In this document: positions 19,019 through 29,425 of the stretch, in pieces
Numbering within the stretch: the first letter of the stretch is position 1
Layout: each line of letters begins with the position of its first letter
Assembly (NCBI GenBank): GCA_015068025.1
Contig: SVLH01000002.1
Coordinates: forward strand, 1-64,000
Reading direction: 5' to 3'
DNA: 64,000 nt
DNA from: Oscillospiraceae bacterium
GTDB taxonomy: Bacteria; Bacillota; Clostridia; Oscillospirales; Oscillospiraceae
Made by a program: the position numbers and the translations under genes
Notes under the pieces: generated by a model
Seen by the model: the letters and a program-made list of their open reading frames with translations, nothing else
Databases searched by the model: none
Told to the model about the DNA's origin: nothing

Positions 19019-19993
19019 TTACTTGCGGGCGATGGCCTTCTTCACGGCCTCCACGATGTTGGCGGCACGCAGACCGAAGCGATCCATCAGATAGCTCTGG
19101 GGACCGACTTCACCGAACTCGTCCTGAACACCCACGAACTCCTGCACGGTGGGACGGTTCTTGGCCAGACAGTTGGCAACCACGCTGCCCAGACCGCAGG
19201 TGACGTTGTGGTTCTCGGCGGTGACGATGGCGCCGGTCTCCTTGGCGGCCTTTACGACCAGTTCCTCGTCCAGAGGCTTCCAGGTGAACATATCGATCAC
19301 GCGGACGGTGATGCCTTCTTCCTTCAGAGCCTCGTAGGCCTTCAGAGCCTCGTCCACCATGATGCCGGAGGTGATGATGGTGGCGGCGTCGTTCTCGCTC
19401 TCGTGCAGAACGATGCCCTTGCCGATCTGGAAGTCGGTGCCTTCGCCGTAGACCTGGATGACATCCTTACGGACGAAACGGGTGAAGGTGACGCCCTTGG
19501 TGATGCCGGGCAGCTGACGGACGATGCCCTCCAGCTGGTCGTAGTCACAGGGATCGAAGACGGTGGACTCGGGAATGGACAGATACATGGCAGCATCTTC
19601 CAGAGGCATGTGGGTGCCGCCGTTGAAGGCAGCGGAAACGCCGGCGTCGGAGCCCAGAACATGGACAGTCAGGTCGGCATAAGCGGCGGACATATAGATC
19701 TGGTCATAGATGCGGCGGGATGCGAAGGTGCCGAAGGTGTGCAGGAAGGGCTTCTTGCCTGCGGCAGCCAGACCAGCACAGACGCCGGCGGCGTTGCCCT
19801 CGGCAATACCAGCCTGCAGAGCACGGTCGGGATAAGCGGCCACCAGCTGCTTGGTGTTGATGCAGCCCATGAGGTCACAGTCCACATAGACGATGGACTT
19901 ATCCTCGGCCATCATTTCCTTCAGAGGCAGAGCGACTGCGTCGCGGCAGGCGCGGGGATCTTTTTCATGCTTGCCAATCAGATTCACGTTCAT
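19019..19993 (-). CDS. Transketolase, C-terminal subunit (split transketolase)
   Basis: DKSIVYVDCDLMGCINT...GIAEGNAAGVCAGLAAAGKKPFLHTFGTFASRR; TAENHNVTCGLGSVVA. Confidence 0.92.
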   Translation of the reverse strand: MNVNLIGKHEKDPRACRDAVALPLKEMMAEDKSIVYVDCDLMGCINTKQLVAAYPDRALQAGIAEGNAAGVCAGLAAAGKKPFLHTFGTFASRRIYDQIYMSAAYADLTVHVLGSDAGVSAAFNGGTHMPLEDAAMYLSIPESTVFDPCDYDQLEGIVRQLPGITKGVTFTRFVRKDVIQVYGEGTDFQIGKGIVLHESENDAATIITSGIMVDEALKAYEALKEEGITVRVIDMFTWKPLDEELVVKAAKETGAIVTAENHNVTCGLGSVVANCLAKNRPTVQEFVGVQDEFGEVGPQSYLMDRFGLRAANIVEAVKKAIARK

Positions 19994-20008
19994 CGTTCTT
20001 GCCCTCCT

Positions 20009-20842
20009 TTAAGCGTTCTTGATTTCTGCCAGAGCCTGCTCAGCTGCGGCGATGGCTTCCTGCCACTGATCTTCCTTGGGCTGAGAGGAGTGGTCATGCT
20101 TGGGCTCCGCGAAGGTAGCGCCCTTGCCCTTGCAGGTGTTCAGCACGATGCAGGAGGGAACGCCCTTCTTGGCATAGGCGTTCTGGATGGCGTCATAGAT
20201 CGCCTTCACGTCATGGCCGTCGATCTCCTGCGTATAGAGACCGAAGCCCTCGGCCTTCTTGGCCAGACTGCCGTGATCCAGAATGTCGGCGGTGGGGCCG
20301 TCCAGCTGGTAGCCGTTGTTATCGAAGAAGTAGATGATGTTGTCCAGCTTGTGGGCATAAGCAAAGTGCAGAGCCTCCCAGACCTGGCCTTCGTCGGCCT
20401 CGCCGTCACCGATGACGCAGAACACGTGGTTGTCACGGCCGTCGATCTTGTTGGCCAGCGCAGCGCCGGTGGCGGTGGAAGTGCCCTGACCCAGAGAGCC
20501 GGTGGTCAGATCGACACCGGGGGTCAGCTTGCGGTCGGTGTGGCTGGGGAACTTGGTGCCGGGCTGGTTCAGAGTGTAGGCATCCTCCATGGGGTAGAAG
20601 CCCATCAGGCCGAAGGTGGCGTATGCCACGGGGCCGGCGTGACCCTTGGACAGAACCAGCCAGTCGCGATCCTCCCAGCGGGGGTTCTTGGGATCGTATT
20701 TCATGACCTCGCCGTACAGAACGGCCATCAGGTCGGCCAGGTCCATAGAGCCGCCCACATGGCCGAAACCACGGGAGTGGATGACCTTCAGGGTCTCCAG
20801 CCGGATCTCGGCCGCCAGAACTTTCAGATTCTTCTCGTTCAT
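20009..20842 (-). CDS. Transketolase, N-terminal (TPP-binding) subunit
   Basis: GFGHVGGSMDLADLMAVLY, LSKGHAGPVAYA, GSLGQGTSTATGAALANKIDGRDNHVFCVIGDGEADEGQVWEA. Confidence 0.93.
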   Translation of the reverse strand: MNEKNLKVLAAEIRLETLKVIHSRGFGHVGGSMDLADLMAVLYGEVMKYDPKNPRWEDRDWLVLSKGHAGPVAYATFGLMGFYPMEDAYTLNQPGTKFPSHTDRKLTPGVDLTTGSLGQGTSTATGAALANKIDGRDNHVFCVIGDGEADEGQVWEALHFAYAHKLDNIIYFFDNNGYQLDGPTADILDHGSLAKKAEGFGLYTQEIDGHDVKAIYDAIQNAYAKKGVPSCIVLNTCKGKGATFAEPKHDHSSQPKEDQWQEAIAAAEQALAEIKNA

Positions 20843-20904
20843 GGGGTGTATCGTCCTTTCCTTTTTGAAATGAGCGTCTGTCTCCATGCAGGGAAGGCGG
20901 ACGC

Positions 20905-20975
20905 AAAAAGTACAGCATACAGCCGGCCTCATCCTGCGGACGGGGCCGAGATCTCCCGATCATCCGCTGCTGTAC
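20905..20975 (-). promoter_or_regulatory. Predicted structured leader/terminator-like hairpin upstream of the transketolase genes
   Basis: Minus strand GTACAGCA...TGCTGTAC (8/8 pairing; 20968-20975 with 20910-20917) followed directly by TTTTT; internal GCGGA...TCCGC and CGGG...CCCG pairings. Confidence 0.5.
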
Positions 20976-21240
20976 CTGCATCAGATGTCGATTCTATTTT
21001 ACAGCAGATACGGCCGCATAGTCAATGACCGTTTGCGTTGAAATGCTAAAAAATAGAGCCTTTTTTTCGGTAAAACAGAATTTTATCACATGGAGAGGGA
21101 GGGAAGCCGTTTGCCGTCGGATCGGTGTCGCCGGCAGGTGCGGAATCGTTTGCCTGAAAAAGGCACCTGCCTCCAGTTGATGTCGGAAAACAACAGGAAC
21201 GTGGTTGCGTTTTGTGGTGGATTTTACAGCAAATTACACC

Positions 21241-21270
21241 TTGAAACGGGCGCAGGTTATGAGGTATACT
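21241..21270 (+). promoter_or_regulatory. Putative sigma-A promoter of the aminotransferase operon
   Basis: TTGAAA, 18-nt spacer, TATACT. Confidence 0.6.
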
Positions 21271-21309
21271 ATACTATCGGAAAAAATGACCATGAAAGGA
21301 TGATAGACA

Positions 21310-22587
21310 ATGACCGCTTATTCCGCAATGACGGCAGAAGAGCGCAAAGCTGAATACGCCGTGCTGACGAAAGAATTTGAGAGATTGAAAGGCTTGGGCC
21401 TGAATCTGAACATGGCGCGCGGCAAGCCCGGCAAGGAACAGCTGGATCTGGTCTCTGATATGACTTACAGCCTGATGGATCGTCCGGAAAACTTCATGTC
21501 CGGGAACATTGATGTGCGCAACTATGGCGAAATGTCCGGCCTTCCTGCGGCAAAGGAACTGTTTGCCGAGATTCTGGGCTGTAAGGCAGAGCAGGTGTTT
21601 GTGGGCGGCAACGCCAGCTTGCAGCTGATGTATGACACCATTTCCAAGGCATACACCCATGGTCTGCTCCATAGCGAGAAGCCCTGGTGCCGGGAAGAAA
21701 CGGTGAAGTGGCTGTGTCCCGCCCCCGGCTATGATCGCCACTTCAAGATCACAGAGTCCTTCGGCTTTGAGATGATCACCATTCCCATGACTGCGGATGG
21801 CCCCGATATGGACGCCGTGGAAGAAGCGGTGAAAGACCCGGCGGTCAAGGGTATCTGGTGCGTGCCCAAGTATTCCAATCCCGACGGCATCATCTATTCC
21901 GATGAAACGGTGCGCCGTATGGCGAACCTGAAGCCTGCTGCGCCGGATTTTACCATCATGTGGGATAACGCTTACTGCGTCCATGAGTTTGAGGGCGAGT
22001 ATGTGGAGTTCCCCGACATCATCTCCGCCTGCGCCGAAGCGGGCAGCCCGGACATGGTGTATGAATTCGCCTCCACGTCCAAGATCACGCTGCCCGGCGC
22101 TGGTATTGCGTGCTTTGCCACTTCGATGGAAAATCTGCGCTATATGGAGCAGCTGCTGACCATCCAGATCATCAGCTTTGACAAGGTGAATCAGCAGCGC
22201 CATGTACTGTTCCTGAAAAACAAGAAAAATGTGCTGGAGCTGATGAAGCGGCACGCCACCATTATGGCGCCGAAATTCCACGCAGTCCTCGACGCGCTGG
22301 AAACGGAGATCAAGCCTGTCGGCATTGCCGAGTGGTGCAAGCCCAAGGGCGGCTACTTTGTGTCCCTCAACGCCATGCCTGGCACCGCCAAGCGGACGCT
22401 GGCGCTGTGCAAGGAGGCCGGCGTCACCATGACCGGCGCCGGAGCAACCTTCCCTTACGGCAAGGATCCCCAGGACAGCAACATCCGCATCGCGCCCTCT
22501 CTGCCTCCCGTGGTGGAGCTGGAGCAGGCCATCGCGGTGTTCTGCACCTGCCTGAAGATGGCGGCTCTGGAGAAGCTGGGCGTATGA
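21310..22587 (+). CDS. PLP-dependent aminotransferase class I/II (aspartate aminotransferase-like, PF12897 type)
   Basis: LNLNMARGKPGKEQLDLV, GGNASLQLMYDTI, FASTSKITLPGAGIACFA. Confidence 0.85.
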   Translation: MTAYSAMTAEERKAEYAVLTKEFERLKGLGLNLNMARGKPGKEQLDLVSDMTYSLMDRPENFMSGNIDVRNYGEMSGLPAAKELFAEILGCKAEQVFVGGNASLQLMYDTISKAYTHGLLHSEKPWCREETVKWLCPAPGYDRHFKITESFGFEMITIPMTADGPDMDAVEEAVKDPAVKGIWCVPKYSNPDGIIYSDETVRRMANLKPAAPDFTIMWDNAYCVHEFEGEYVEFPDIISACAEAGSPDMVYEFASTSKITLPGAGIACFATSMENLRYMEQLLTIQIISFDKVNQQRHVLFLKNKKNVLELMKRHATIMAPKFHAVLDALETEIKPVGIAEWCKPKGGYFVSLNAMPGTAKRTLALCKEAGVTMTGAGATFPYGKDPQDSNIRIAPSLPPVVELEQAIAVFCTCLKMAALEKLGV

Positions 22588-23453
22588 GATACTACGGCAA
22601 TGTTTATCGCCCGCCCTCCGAGGCATACAGCCTCATCGTGCAGGTGACCTACGGCTGCAGCCATAATACCTGCGCCTTTTGCAGCATGTTTAAGGAAAAA
22701 CGCTTCGCCATCCGTCCTCTGGAAGAGGTGCTGGAAGATTTCCACATGGCCAGAGCCCGCTACCGCCATGTCGACAAGGTCTTTCTGGCTGATGGCGACG
22801 CCCTGGTTCGTAAAGCATCTGAACTTTACATCATTTTGGATACCATCCGGGAACTGTTCCCGGAGTGTAAGCGCGTGACCAGCTATGCCTCTCCGTCCTC
22901 CATCCGCATCCGTACGGATGAGGAGCTGCAGACCCTGCGCGCCAAGGGGCTGACCATGGTCTACATGGGGCTGGAGTCCGGCAGCGATGAAGTGCTGAAG
23001 CTGATGCGCAAGGGCCACACCGCCGCCGAGATCGTGGAGATGGGACAGAAGGTGCGCCGCAACGGCATGGCGCTTTCCGTCACGGCCATCACCGGCCTTG
23101 GCGGCCCGGAGCTGCTGGAACAGCACGCTGTGGAAACGGCGAAGGCCTTCAACGCCATGAACCCGGAGTATATCGGCATGCTGACGCTGATGGTGGAGCC
23201 GGGCACGCCCCTGTATGACTGGGTGCAGGATGGCAGCTTCCGCCTGCTGACGCAGCCTCAGGTGCTGGAGGAGACCCGTCTGCTGATGGAGCATCTGGAC
23301 AGTCCCGGCAGCGTGTTCCGCATGAACCACGCCAGCAACTATCTGGTGCTGAAAGGTACGCTGAACGGCGATCAGGCCGCCATGCTGGCGGAGATCAAGC
23401 GGGCCGAGCAGGATCTTTCCCGTCTGCGTCCCGAGCATTGGCGCGGACTGTAA
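22584..23453 (+). CDS. Radical SAM protein
   Basis: VTYGCSHNTCAFCSMFKEKRF (CxxxxCxxC), MGLESGSDEVLKLMRKG; ATGA overlap with upstream gene. Confidence 0.87.
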   Translation: MRYYGNVYRPPSEAYSLIVQVTYGCSHNTCAFCSMFKEKRFAIRPLEEVLEDFHMARARYRHVDKVFLADGDALVRKASELYIILDTIRELFPECKRVTSYASPSSIRIRTDEELQTLRAKGLTMVYMGLESGSDEVLKLMRKGHTAAEIVEMGQKVRRNGMALSVTAITGLGGPELLEQHAVETAKAFNAMNPEYIGMLTLMVEPGTPLYDWVQDGSFRLLTQPQVLEETRLLMEHLDSPGSVFRMNHASNYLVLKGTLNGDQAAMLAEIKRAEQDLSRLRPEHWRGL

Positions 23454-23528
23454 GGCAGGAACCTTCCAAGAAGGCACGCCCCAAAATCGCAGCAAAAGCC
23501 GCGGCACCCCCCCGAATCAAAAAAACAA

Positions 23529-23560
23529 AACCCCCGCCTCAATTTGAGACGGGGGTTCTT
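23529..23560. terminator. Terminator between convergent genes
   Basis: aacccccgcctcaatttgagacgggggttctttt. Confidence 0.7.
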
Positions 23561-23566
23561 TTGCAT

Positions 23567-23992
23567 TTACTTCTTCTCGCTCAAAGCGGTTTCGCAGTAG
23601 GCACAGCGATAGGTGTGCTTTTCGGCGTTGCTCAGCAGGAAGATGGCGTCCAGCTGCGGCTCGCTGACAGTGATGCAGCGGGGGTTCTTGCAGCGGACGA
23701 TGTTGGTCAGCTTTTTGGGCAGTTCCAGCTTCTTCTTCTCCACACGCTCGCCGTTGCGGATGATGTTGACGGTGATGTTGGAGTCGATATAGCCCAGCAC
23801 ATCAAGATCCACTTCCATGGGGGAGTCGATCTTGATAATGTCCTTTTTGCCCATGCGGCCGCTGCGGACGTTTTTGATGATGGCAACGGAGCAGTCCAGC
23901 TCGTCCAGATGGAGATAGTTGTAGATCTCCATGCTCTTGCCGGCCTGAATGTGATCCAGCACGACGCCGTTTTGGATGCTGTCAATCTTCAT
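23567..23992 (-). CDS. pyrI: Aspartate carbamoyltransferase regulatory subunit
   Basis: IQNGVVLDHIQAGKSMEIYNYL; C-terminal Zn cysteines CKNPRCI...YRCAYC. Confidence 0.95.
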   Translation of the reverse strand: MKIDSIQNGVVLDHIQAGKSMEIYNYLHLDELDCSVAIIKNVRSGRMGKKDIIKIDSPMEVDLDVLGYIDSNITVNIIRNGERVEKKKLELPKKLTNIVRCKNPRCITVSEPQLDAIFLLSNAEKHTYRCAYCETALSEKK

Positions 23993-24009
23993 AAGTCAGG
24001 ACTCCTTTC

Positions 24010-24930
24010 TCAAACCTCGATGCCCAGCAGCTTCAAAATCAGGGCCATGCGGATGAACTTGCCGTTTTTGACCTGACGCCAATAGGCGGCGCGGGGATCC
24101 TTGTCCACCGCCACGGCGATCTCGTTGACGCGGGGCAGGGGATGCAGGATGGAGAGGTCCGCCTTGGCGTTTACCAGCTTCTCCGGTGTCAGGATATAGC
24201 TGTCTTTCAGGCGCAGGTAGTCCTCCTCGTTGAAGAAGCGTTCCTTCTGCACGCGGGTCATATACAGGATGTCCAACTGGGGGATCACAGACTCCAGATC
24301 AGTGGTCTGGGAGTAGGGGATGCCCTTGCTCTTGAGAGCCTCCTCCTTGACGTAGCGGGGCAGCTTCAGTTCCTCGGGGGAGATCAGCACGAAGTTGATG
24401 TTCTCGTAACGGCTCAGGGCGTTGACCAGAGAGTGGACAGTACGGCCGAACTTCAAATCGCCGCAAAAACCGATGGTGAAGTTGTCCAGACGACCCTTTT
24501 CGCGGTGGATGGTCAGCAGGTCGGTGAGGGTCTGGGTGGGATGGTTGTGGCCGCCGTCGCCGGCGTTGATGATGGGCACGTCGCAGAACTGTGCGGCGGC
24601 AAAGGGCGCGCCTTCCTTGGGATGACGCATGGCGATGATGTCGGCGTAGCAGCCGACGGTGTGAACGGTGTCGCCCACGGTCTCGCCCTTGGCGGTGGAG
24701 CTGGAATTGGCCTCGGAGAAGCCCAGCACGCTGCCGCCCAGCCCCAGCATAGCAGACTCAAAGGAGAGTCTGGTGCGGGTGGAGGGCTCGAAGAACAACG
24801 TCGCCAGCTGTTTGTGGGCGCAGGCGTCCTGATATTTGGCGGGGTGTTCGATGATGTCTTCGGCAACGGCGATCAGCTGGTCGATCTCCTCTACGGAGAG
24901 ATCGACGATATCAAGCAGATTTCTGGCCAT
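24010..24930 (-). CDS. pyrB: Aspartate carbamoyltransferase catalytic subunit
   Basis: [51 protein letters not shown]. Confidence 0.97.
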   Translation of the reverse strand: MARNLLDIVDLSVEEIDQLIAVAEDIIEHPAKYQDACAHKQLATLFFEPSTRTRLSFESAMLGLGGSVLGFSEANSSSTAKGETVGDTVHTVGCYADIIAMRHPKEGAPFAAAQFCDVPIINAGDGGHNHPTQTLTDLLTIHREKGRLDNFTIGFCGDLKFGRTVHSLVNALSRYENINFVLISPEELKLPRYVKEEALKSKGIPYSQTTDLESVIPQLDILYMTRVQKERFFNEEDYLRLKDSYILTPEKLVNAKADLSILHPLPRVNEIAVAVDKDPRAAYWRQVKNGKFIRMALILKLLGIEV

Positions 24931-24942
24931 GACGCATCCTCC

Positions 24943-25581
24943 TTAACCGCCGATCCAACTCTCGTCGGAGGGATTGGCGCGGAACTTCTTCAGGCGGTCG
25001 ATATCCTCGGGCTTGATTTTTCCTTCCTCGGCGGCCACTTCGCACACGGCGTCGAAGTTGGACAGGCTGACGTTTTTCACATTGGCGGCGGCCATGCGGT
25101 CCAGACCCTTCTGCATGCCGTAGGTGAAGATGGACACGACGCCCAGCACCTCGGCGCCGGCCTCACGCAGGGCTTCTACAACTTCGATGCAGCTGCCACC
25201 GGTGGAGATCAGATCCTCCACCACGACCACCTTCTGGCCGGGGAGCAGCTTGCCCTCGATGCGGTTCTGGCGGCCGTGATCCTTGTTGCCGGAACGGACG
25301 TAGCCCATGGGCAGACCCATCAGGTGACCCACGATGGCGGCGTGGGCGATGCCGGCGGTGGAGGTGCCCATCAGGACCTCCACATCGGGATAGTGCTTGC
25401 ACACCAGATCCACCAGCCCTTCTTCCACATGGGTGCGGACGGCGGGGGCGGTGAGGGTCAGGCGGTTGTCGCAGTAGATAGGACTCTTGATGCCGGAGGC
25501 CCAGGTGAAGGGCTCATCGGGGCGCAGGAACACAGCGCCGATGGAGAGCAGGTCGTGGGCAATGGTTTTTTCCAGACTCAT
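24943..25581 (-). CDS. pyrE: Orotate phosphoribosyltransferase
   Basis: [52 protein letters not shown]. Confidence 0.95.
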   Translation of the reverse strand: MSLEKTIAHDLLSIGAVFLRPDEPFTWASGIKSPIYCDNRLTLTAPAVRTHVEEGLVDLVCKHYPDVEVLMGTSTAGIAHAAIVGHLMGLPMGYVRSGNKDHGRQNRIEGKLLPGQKVVVVEDLISTGGSCIEVVEALREAGAEVLGVVSIFTYGMQKGLDRMAAANVKNVSLSNFDAVCEVAAEEGKIKPEDIDRLKKFRANPSDESWIGG

Positions 25582-25614
25582 ATCGTAAAATCCTCCTTGA
25601 TATTGTTTACACAG

Positions 25615-26331
25615 TTATTGTCCCAGAAAGTCTTTCACGGCGCGGCGGTAGGCGGCCACGGGATCTTCCGCCTGGGTGATGGGACGGCCCACCACGATGT
25701 AGTCGCAGCCGGACTTGCCGGCCTTCTCGGGGGTCATGATGCGCTTCTGGTCACCCACATCGCTGTCGGCGAAGCGGATGCCGGGGGTGACGGTGACGAA
25801 GCTTTCGCCGCATTTCTCCTTGACCAGAGCGGCTTCCAGAGGAGAGCAGACCACACCGTCCAGACCGTTGTCGGCGGCGTTTCTGGCATAAGACATGACG
25901 GTTTCCGCCATGGGGGTCTCGATGAGCAGCTCGTTTTTCAGGGTCTCTGCGTCGGTGGAGGTCAACTGGGTGACGGCGATGAGGATGGGGCGGGTGCCGT
26001 CCTCACGGGTCAGACCTTCCAGCGCGCCCTTCATCATGGCGGAGGCGCCGGCGGCGTGGAGGTTGCACATATCCACATCCAGGCGGCTCAACACCCGCAT
26101 GGCGCTCTTGACGGTGTTGGGAATGTCGTGCAGCTTCAGGTCGAGGAAGATCTTGTGGCCGCGCTCTTTGATCTCACGGACGATGGCGGGGCCCTCAGCG
26201 TAGAACAGCTCCATGCCGATCTTCACGAAGGGCTTCTCTCCGGCAGGGAACTGGTCCAGGAAGGCCAGCGTCTTTTCCTTGGTGGGGAAATCCAGTGCAA
26301 TGATGACGTCTTTTGCGCTCATATATTCCAA
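25615..26331 (-). CDS. pyrF: Orotidine 5'-phosphate decarboxylase
   Basis: [59 protein letters not shown]. Confidence 0.96.
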   Translation of the reverse strand: MEYMSAKDVIIALDFPTKEKTLAFLDQFPAGEKPFVKIGMELFYAEGPAIVREIKERGHKIFLDLKLHDIPNTVKSAMRVLSRLDVDMCNLHAAGASAMMKGALEGLTREDGTRPILIAVTQLTSTDAETLKNELLIETPMAETVMSYARNAADNGLDGVVCSPLEAALVKEKCGESFVTVTPGIRFADSDVGDQKRIMTPEKAGKSGCDYIVVGRPITQAEDPVAAYRRAVKDFLGQ

Positions 26332-26360
26332 ATTCCTTTCAAAATTATTTGCTTGTTCAA

Positions 26361-27275
26361 TCAGCGGTGGGCTGCGCCGGTGAGGGCGGAGATGCCGTCC
26401 ACGCCCAGTCTTTCACAGACGGCAGGCAGCTTTTCGATGATGGTCTTGCAGGCGAAGGGATCCTTCAGGTTGGCAGCGCCTACTTCCACGGCAGTGGCAC
26501 CGGCCAGCATCATCTCCGCTGCATCCTCGGCACTGGAAACGCCACCGCAGCCGATAATGGGGATCTTCACAGCCTCGTACACAGCCCAGACCATCCGCAG
26601 GGCAACAGGGAACACGGCAGGGCCGGACACGCCGCCGGTACGGTTGGCAATGACGGGCTTTTTCGTGTTCAGGTTGATGCGCATACCCAGCAGGGTGTTG
26701 ATCAGGCACACGCCGTCGGCGCCGGCGTCCTCACAGGCGCGGGCGATCTCGGCGATGTCGGTGACGTTGGGGGTCAGCTTCATAAAAACGGGCTTGTCCG
26801 TCACGGCCTTGACAGCGGCGGTGACCTCCGCGGCGGCCCTGGGATCGCAGCCGAAATTCTTACCACCGGCGTGGACGTTGGGGCAGGAGATGTTGACTTC
26901 CAGGATCTTCACCTGCTCCACATCGTTGAGTTTGCGGCAGTTTTCGGCGTACTCCTCGATGGAGAAGCCGCCCACATTGGCAATGACGGGGCCGGAGAAG
27001 ATCTTTGCAATGTTGGGAACTTCTTCGGCGATGACGGCGTCGATGCCGGGGTTCTGTAGGCCCACGGCGTTGAGCATACCGCCGGTCATCTCCGCAATGC
27101 GGGGCTGGGGGTTGCCCAGACGGGCGGAGCCTGTGGTTCCCTTCCAGGAAAAACTGCCGAGGATGTTCAGGTCATACAGTTCGGCATATTCCCGGCCGTA
27201 GCCAAAGGTGCCGGAGGCGGGGATGATGGGGTTTTTCAGCTCCACGCCCGCCAGATTCACAGCGAGATTTACCAT
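26361..27275 (-). CDS. pyrD: Dihydroorotate dehydrogenase, catalytic subunit (PyrDB type)
   Basis: [54 protein letters not shown]. Confidence 0.95.
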   Translation of the reverse strand: MVNLAVNLAGVELKNPIIPASGTFGYGREYAELYDLNILGSFSWKGTTGSARLGNPQPRIAEMTGGMLNAVGLQNPGIDAVIAEEVPNIAKIFSGPVIANVGGFSIEEYAENCRKLNDVEQVKILEVNISCPNVHAGGKNFGCDPRAAAEVTAAVKAVTDKPVFMKLTPNVTDIAEIARACEDAGADGVCLINTLLGMRINLNTKKPVIANRTGGVSGPAVFPVALRMVWAVYEAVKIPIIGCGGVSSAEDAAEMMLAGATAVEVGAANLKDPFACKTIIEKLPAVCERLGVDGISALTGAAHR

Positions 27276-28006
27276 ACGATCTCCTCCTTGAACAGGATGG
27301 GCCCGTCCTTGCAGACCCGCTTATAGCCGTTTTTGGTGGGAACGGTGCAGCCCATGCAGGCGCCGAAGCCGCAGCCCATGCGGGCCTCGAAGCTGAACTG
27401 TCCATCCTTGAGCTGGGGCAGGGAGTGCACGGCCTTCAACATGGGCAGAGGGCCGCAGGTGAGCACATAGTCACATTCGGGGACGGCTTTGATGCAGTCG
27501 GTGACAAAGCCTTTGGTGCCCATACTGCCATCCTCGGTGGCCACCAGCAATCGGCAGCCAAGCTTGGAGAATTCCTCCAGATAATAGACGTCCTTTGCGG
27601 TGCGGAAGCCCAGCGCCACGGTGGGGGTCATGCCGGCATCCAGCATCCGCTGGGCAAGACCGTACAGGGGGGCGATGCCGATGCCGCCGCCGGCCAGTAC
27701 GGAATGTTCGGAAGCGAGGCTGATGTCAAAGCCGTTGCCGAGGCCGGAGAGCGTGTCCAGCTCCGTGCCGGGAACACAGCGCACCAGTTCTTTGGTGCCC
27801 TCGCCAACCACCTTCACCAGCAGCATCAGCGCCTCGTCCGTCCAGTTGCAGATGGAGATGGGACGGCGCAGGAATTTGCCCGGCAGTTCCAGTTCCACAA
27901 ACTGACCCGGAGCGGTGATGGCGGAGGTGTCGCCGGAGAGGATCATTTCATAGGTGTCCGCCGTCAGCTGGCGGGTGTGTTCTACGGTAAAGAGGGATTT
28001 TTTCAT
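27269..28006 (-). CDS. pyrK: Dihydroorotate dehydrogenase electron transfer subunit
   Basis: RRPISICNW, AGGGIGIAPLYGLAQ, C-terminal FeS ligands MGCGFGACMGCTVPT...RVCKDGP. Confidence 0.95.
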   Translation of the reverse strand: MKKSLFTVEHTRQLTADTYEMILSGDTSAITAPGQFVELELPGKFLRRPISICNWTDEALMLLVKVVGEGTKELVRCVPGTELDTLSGLGNGFDISLASEHSVLAGGGIGIAPLYGLAQRMLDAGMTPTVALGFRTAKDVYYLEEFSKLGCRLLVATEDGSMGTKGFVTDCIKAVPECDYVLTCGPLPMLKAVHSLPQLKDGQFSFEARMGCGFGACMGCTVPTKNGYKRVCKDGPILFKEEIVW

Positions 28007-29286
28007 TGAAGCGCCTCCTGTTGTTTCAGGTCATGATATACGATTTCGCCGCCGCAGAGCGTCATGGCAACGGCTGCGGAAACGCCCCAGCCCTCAAAGG
28101 GAGTGGCACGGCCGAGGGAGAGGAAGGTGCTGCTGTCGATGACATGGGGGCGGTTGAGATCCAGCACCGTCACATCGGCGATGCTGCCTTCCTCCAGAGA
28201 GCCGCCGGGCAGACCGAAGATACGGCGGGGATTGACGCACAGGGCGTTGAGGATGGTCTCCAGCGGTACGATACCGGTCTGCACCAGATTGGTGTAGAGG
28301 ATGGGGAAGGCGGTCTCCAGACCCACGATGCCGTTGAAGCTGGCGGCAAGGCCGCGGCTCTTTTCCTCGGCGGAGTGGGGGGCGTGGTCGGTGGCGATGC
28401 AGTCCACGGTGCCGTCCAGCAGTCCGGCCACCAGCGCGTCGCGGTCTGCTGCGGAGCGGATGGGGGGATTCATTTTGAAGCGGCCGTCATCCTGCAGATC
28501 CTCGTCGCACATGACGAGATAGTGGGGGCCGGTTTCGCAGGTGACGGGCAGACCCTCTGCCTTGGCCTTGCGGATCAGTTCCACGGTTTCCTTGGTGGAG
28601 ATGTGGCAGACATGGTATTGACAGCCGGTTTCACGCACCAGCTGAATATCCCGCTCCACCTGTCGCCATTCGCTTTCGGGATTGTTGCCGATGAAGCCGT
28701 TCCGGCGGGCAAAGTCGCCGTCGTGGATCATCCACCCCTTGGTCAGCAGGCTCTCATCCTCGCTGTGTGCCACGATGGGCTTGTCCAGCGCCTTGGCCAG
28801 TTTCATGGCGGCGCGCATCATATCTTCGGACTGGACGCCGCGGCCGTCGTCGGAGAATCCGGCAACATTGGCGGCCAGATCGTTAAGATCCGCCAGCTCC
28901 TCGCCCCGCTCGCCTTTGGTGATGGCACCGTAGGGGTAGACATGCACCTTGGCGTTTTTGCGGATCAGATCCAGCTGAACCTTCAGGTTCTCTGCGCTGT
29001 CGGGCACCGGCTTCAGGTTGGGCATGGCGCATACGGCGGTGTACCCACCTGCGGCAGCGGCCTTTGTGCCGGAGAAAATCGTTTCCTTATAAGAAAAACC
29101 AGGCTCACGAAGATGAACATGCACATCAACGAAACCCGGAACGATCAAACAATTATCCAATTCAATGACAGAAGCGCCACCCTGCAGGGAAGAAACGGAA
29201 ACAATACGTCCCTGGTCGATGGCGAGGTCCATATTCTCGAAACGGCCGTTCAGAAAAACGGCGCCGCCGGTCAGAAGCAGGCTCAT
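28003..29286 (-). CDS. pyrC: Dihydroorotase
   Basis: PGFVDVHVHLREPGFSYKETI, CHISTKETVELIR, ATDHAPHSAEEKSR. Confidence 0.96.
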   Translation of the reverse strand: MSLLLTGGAVFLNGRFENMDLAIDQGRIVSVSSLQGGASVIELDNCLIVPGFVDVHVHLREPGFSYKETIFSGTKAAAAGGYTAVCAMPNLKPVPDSAENLKVQLDLIRKNAKVHVYPYGAITKGERGEELADLNDLAANVAGFSDDGRGVQSEDMMRAAMKLAKALDKPIVAHSEDESLLTKGWMIHDGDFARRNGFIGNNPESEWRQVERDIQLVRETGCQYHVCHISTKETVELIRKAKAEGLPVTCETGPHYLVMCDEDLQDDGRFKMNPPIRSAADRDALVAGLLDGTVDCIATDHAPHSAEEKSRGLAASFNGIVGLETAFPILYTNLVQTGIVPLETILNALCVNPRRIFGLPGGSLEEGSIADVTVLDLNRPHVIDSSTFLSLGRATPFEGWGVSAAVAMTLCGGEIVYHDLKQQEALQ

Positions 29287-29379
29287 AGACGGTTCTCCTT
29301 CCACGTACTTTTTCAACATATTATACTACCGAAAAACGCCTGCATTGTCAACGGGATTCCCCACCGTGAGGCAAGAAAA

Positions 29380-29412
29380 AATGTCCCGGAACATCCGTTC
29401 CGGGACATTGGA
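29380..29412 (-). terminator. Terminator downstream of the phosphoglucomutase gene
   Basis: aatgtcccggaa-catccg-ttccgggacatt preceded by an A-run on + (T-run on -). Confidence 0.8.
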
Positions 29413-29425
29413 AAAGGCGGGAGGG

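Noticed and set aside
19019-20842. Sulfoquinovose (sulfo-transketolase) pathway
   Set aside because: A split transketolase alone is common; no sulfo-sugar isomerase, SQ importer or sulfoacetaldehyde enzyme is recognisable nearby.
18992-21028. 678-aa plus-strand ORF
   Set aside because: Shadow ORF opposite both transketolase subunits.
24142-27201. 1019-aa plus-strand ORF
   Set aside because: Antisense to pyrB/E/F/D; no recognisable motifs and biased composition.
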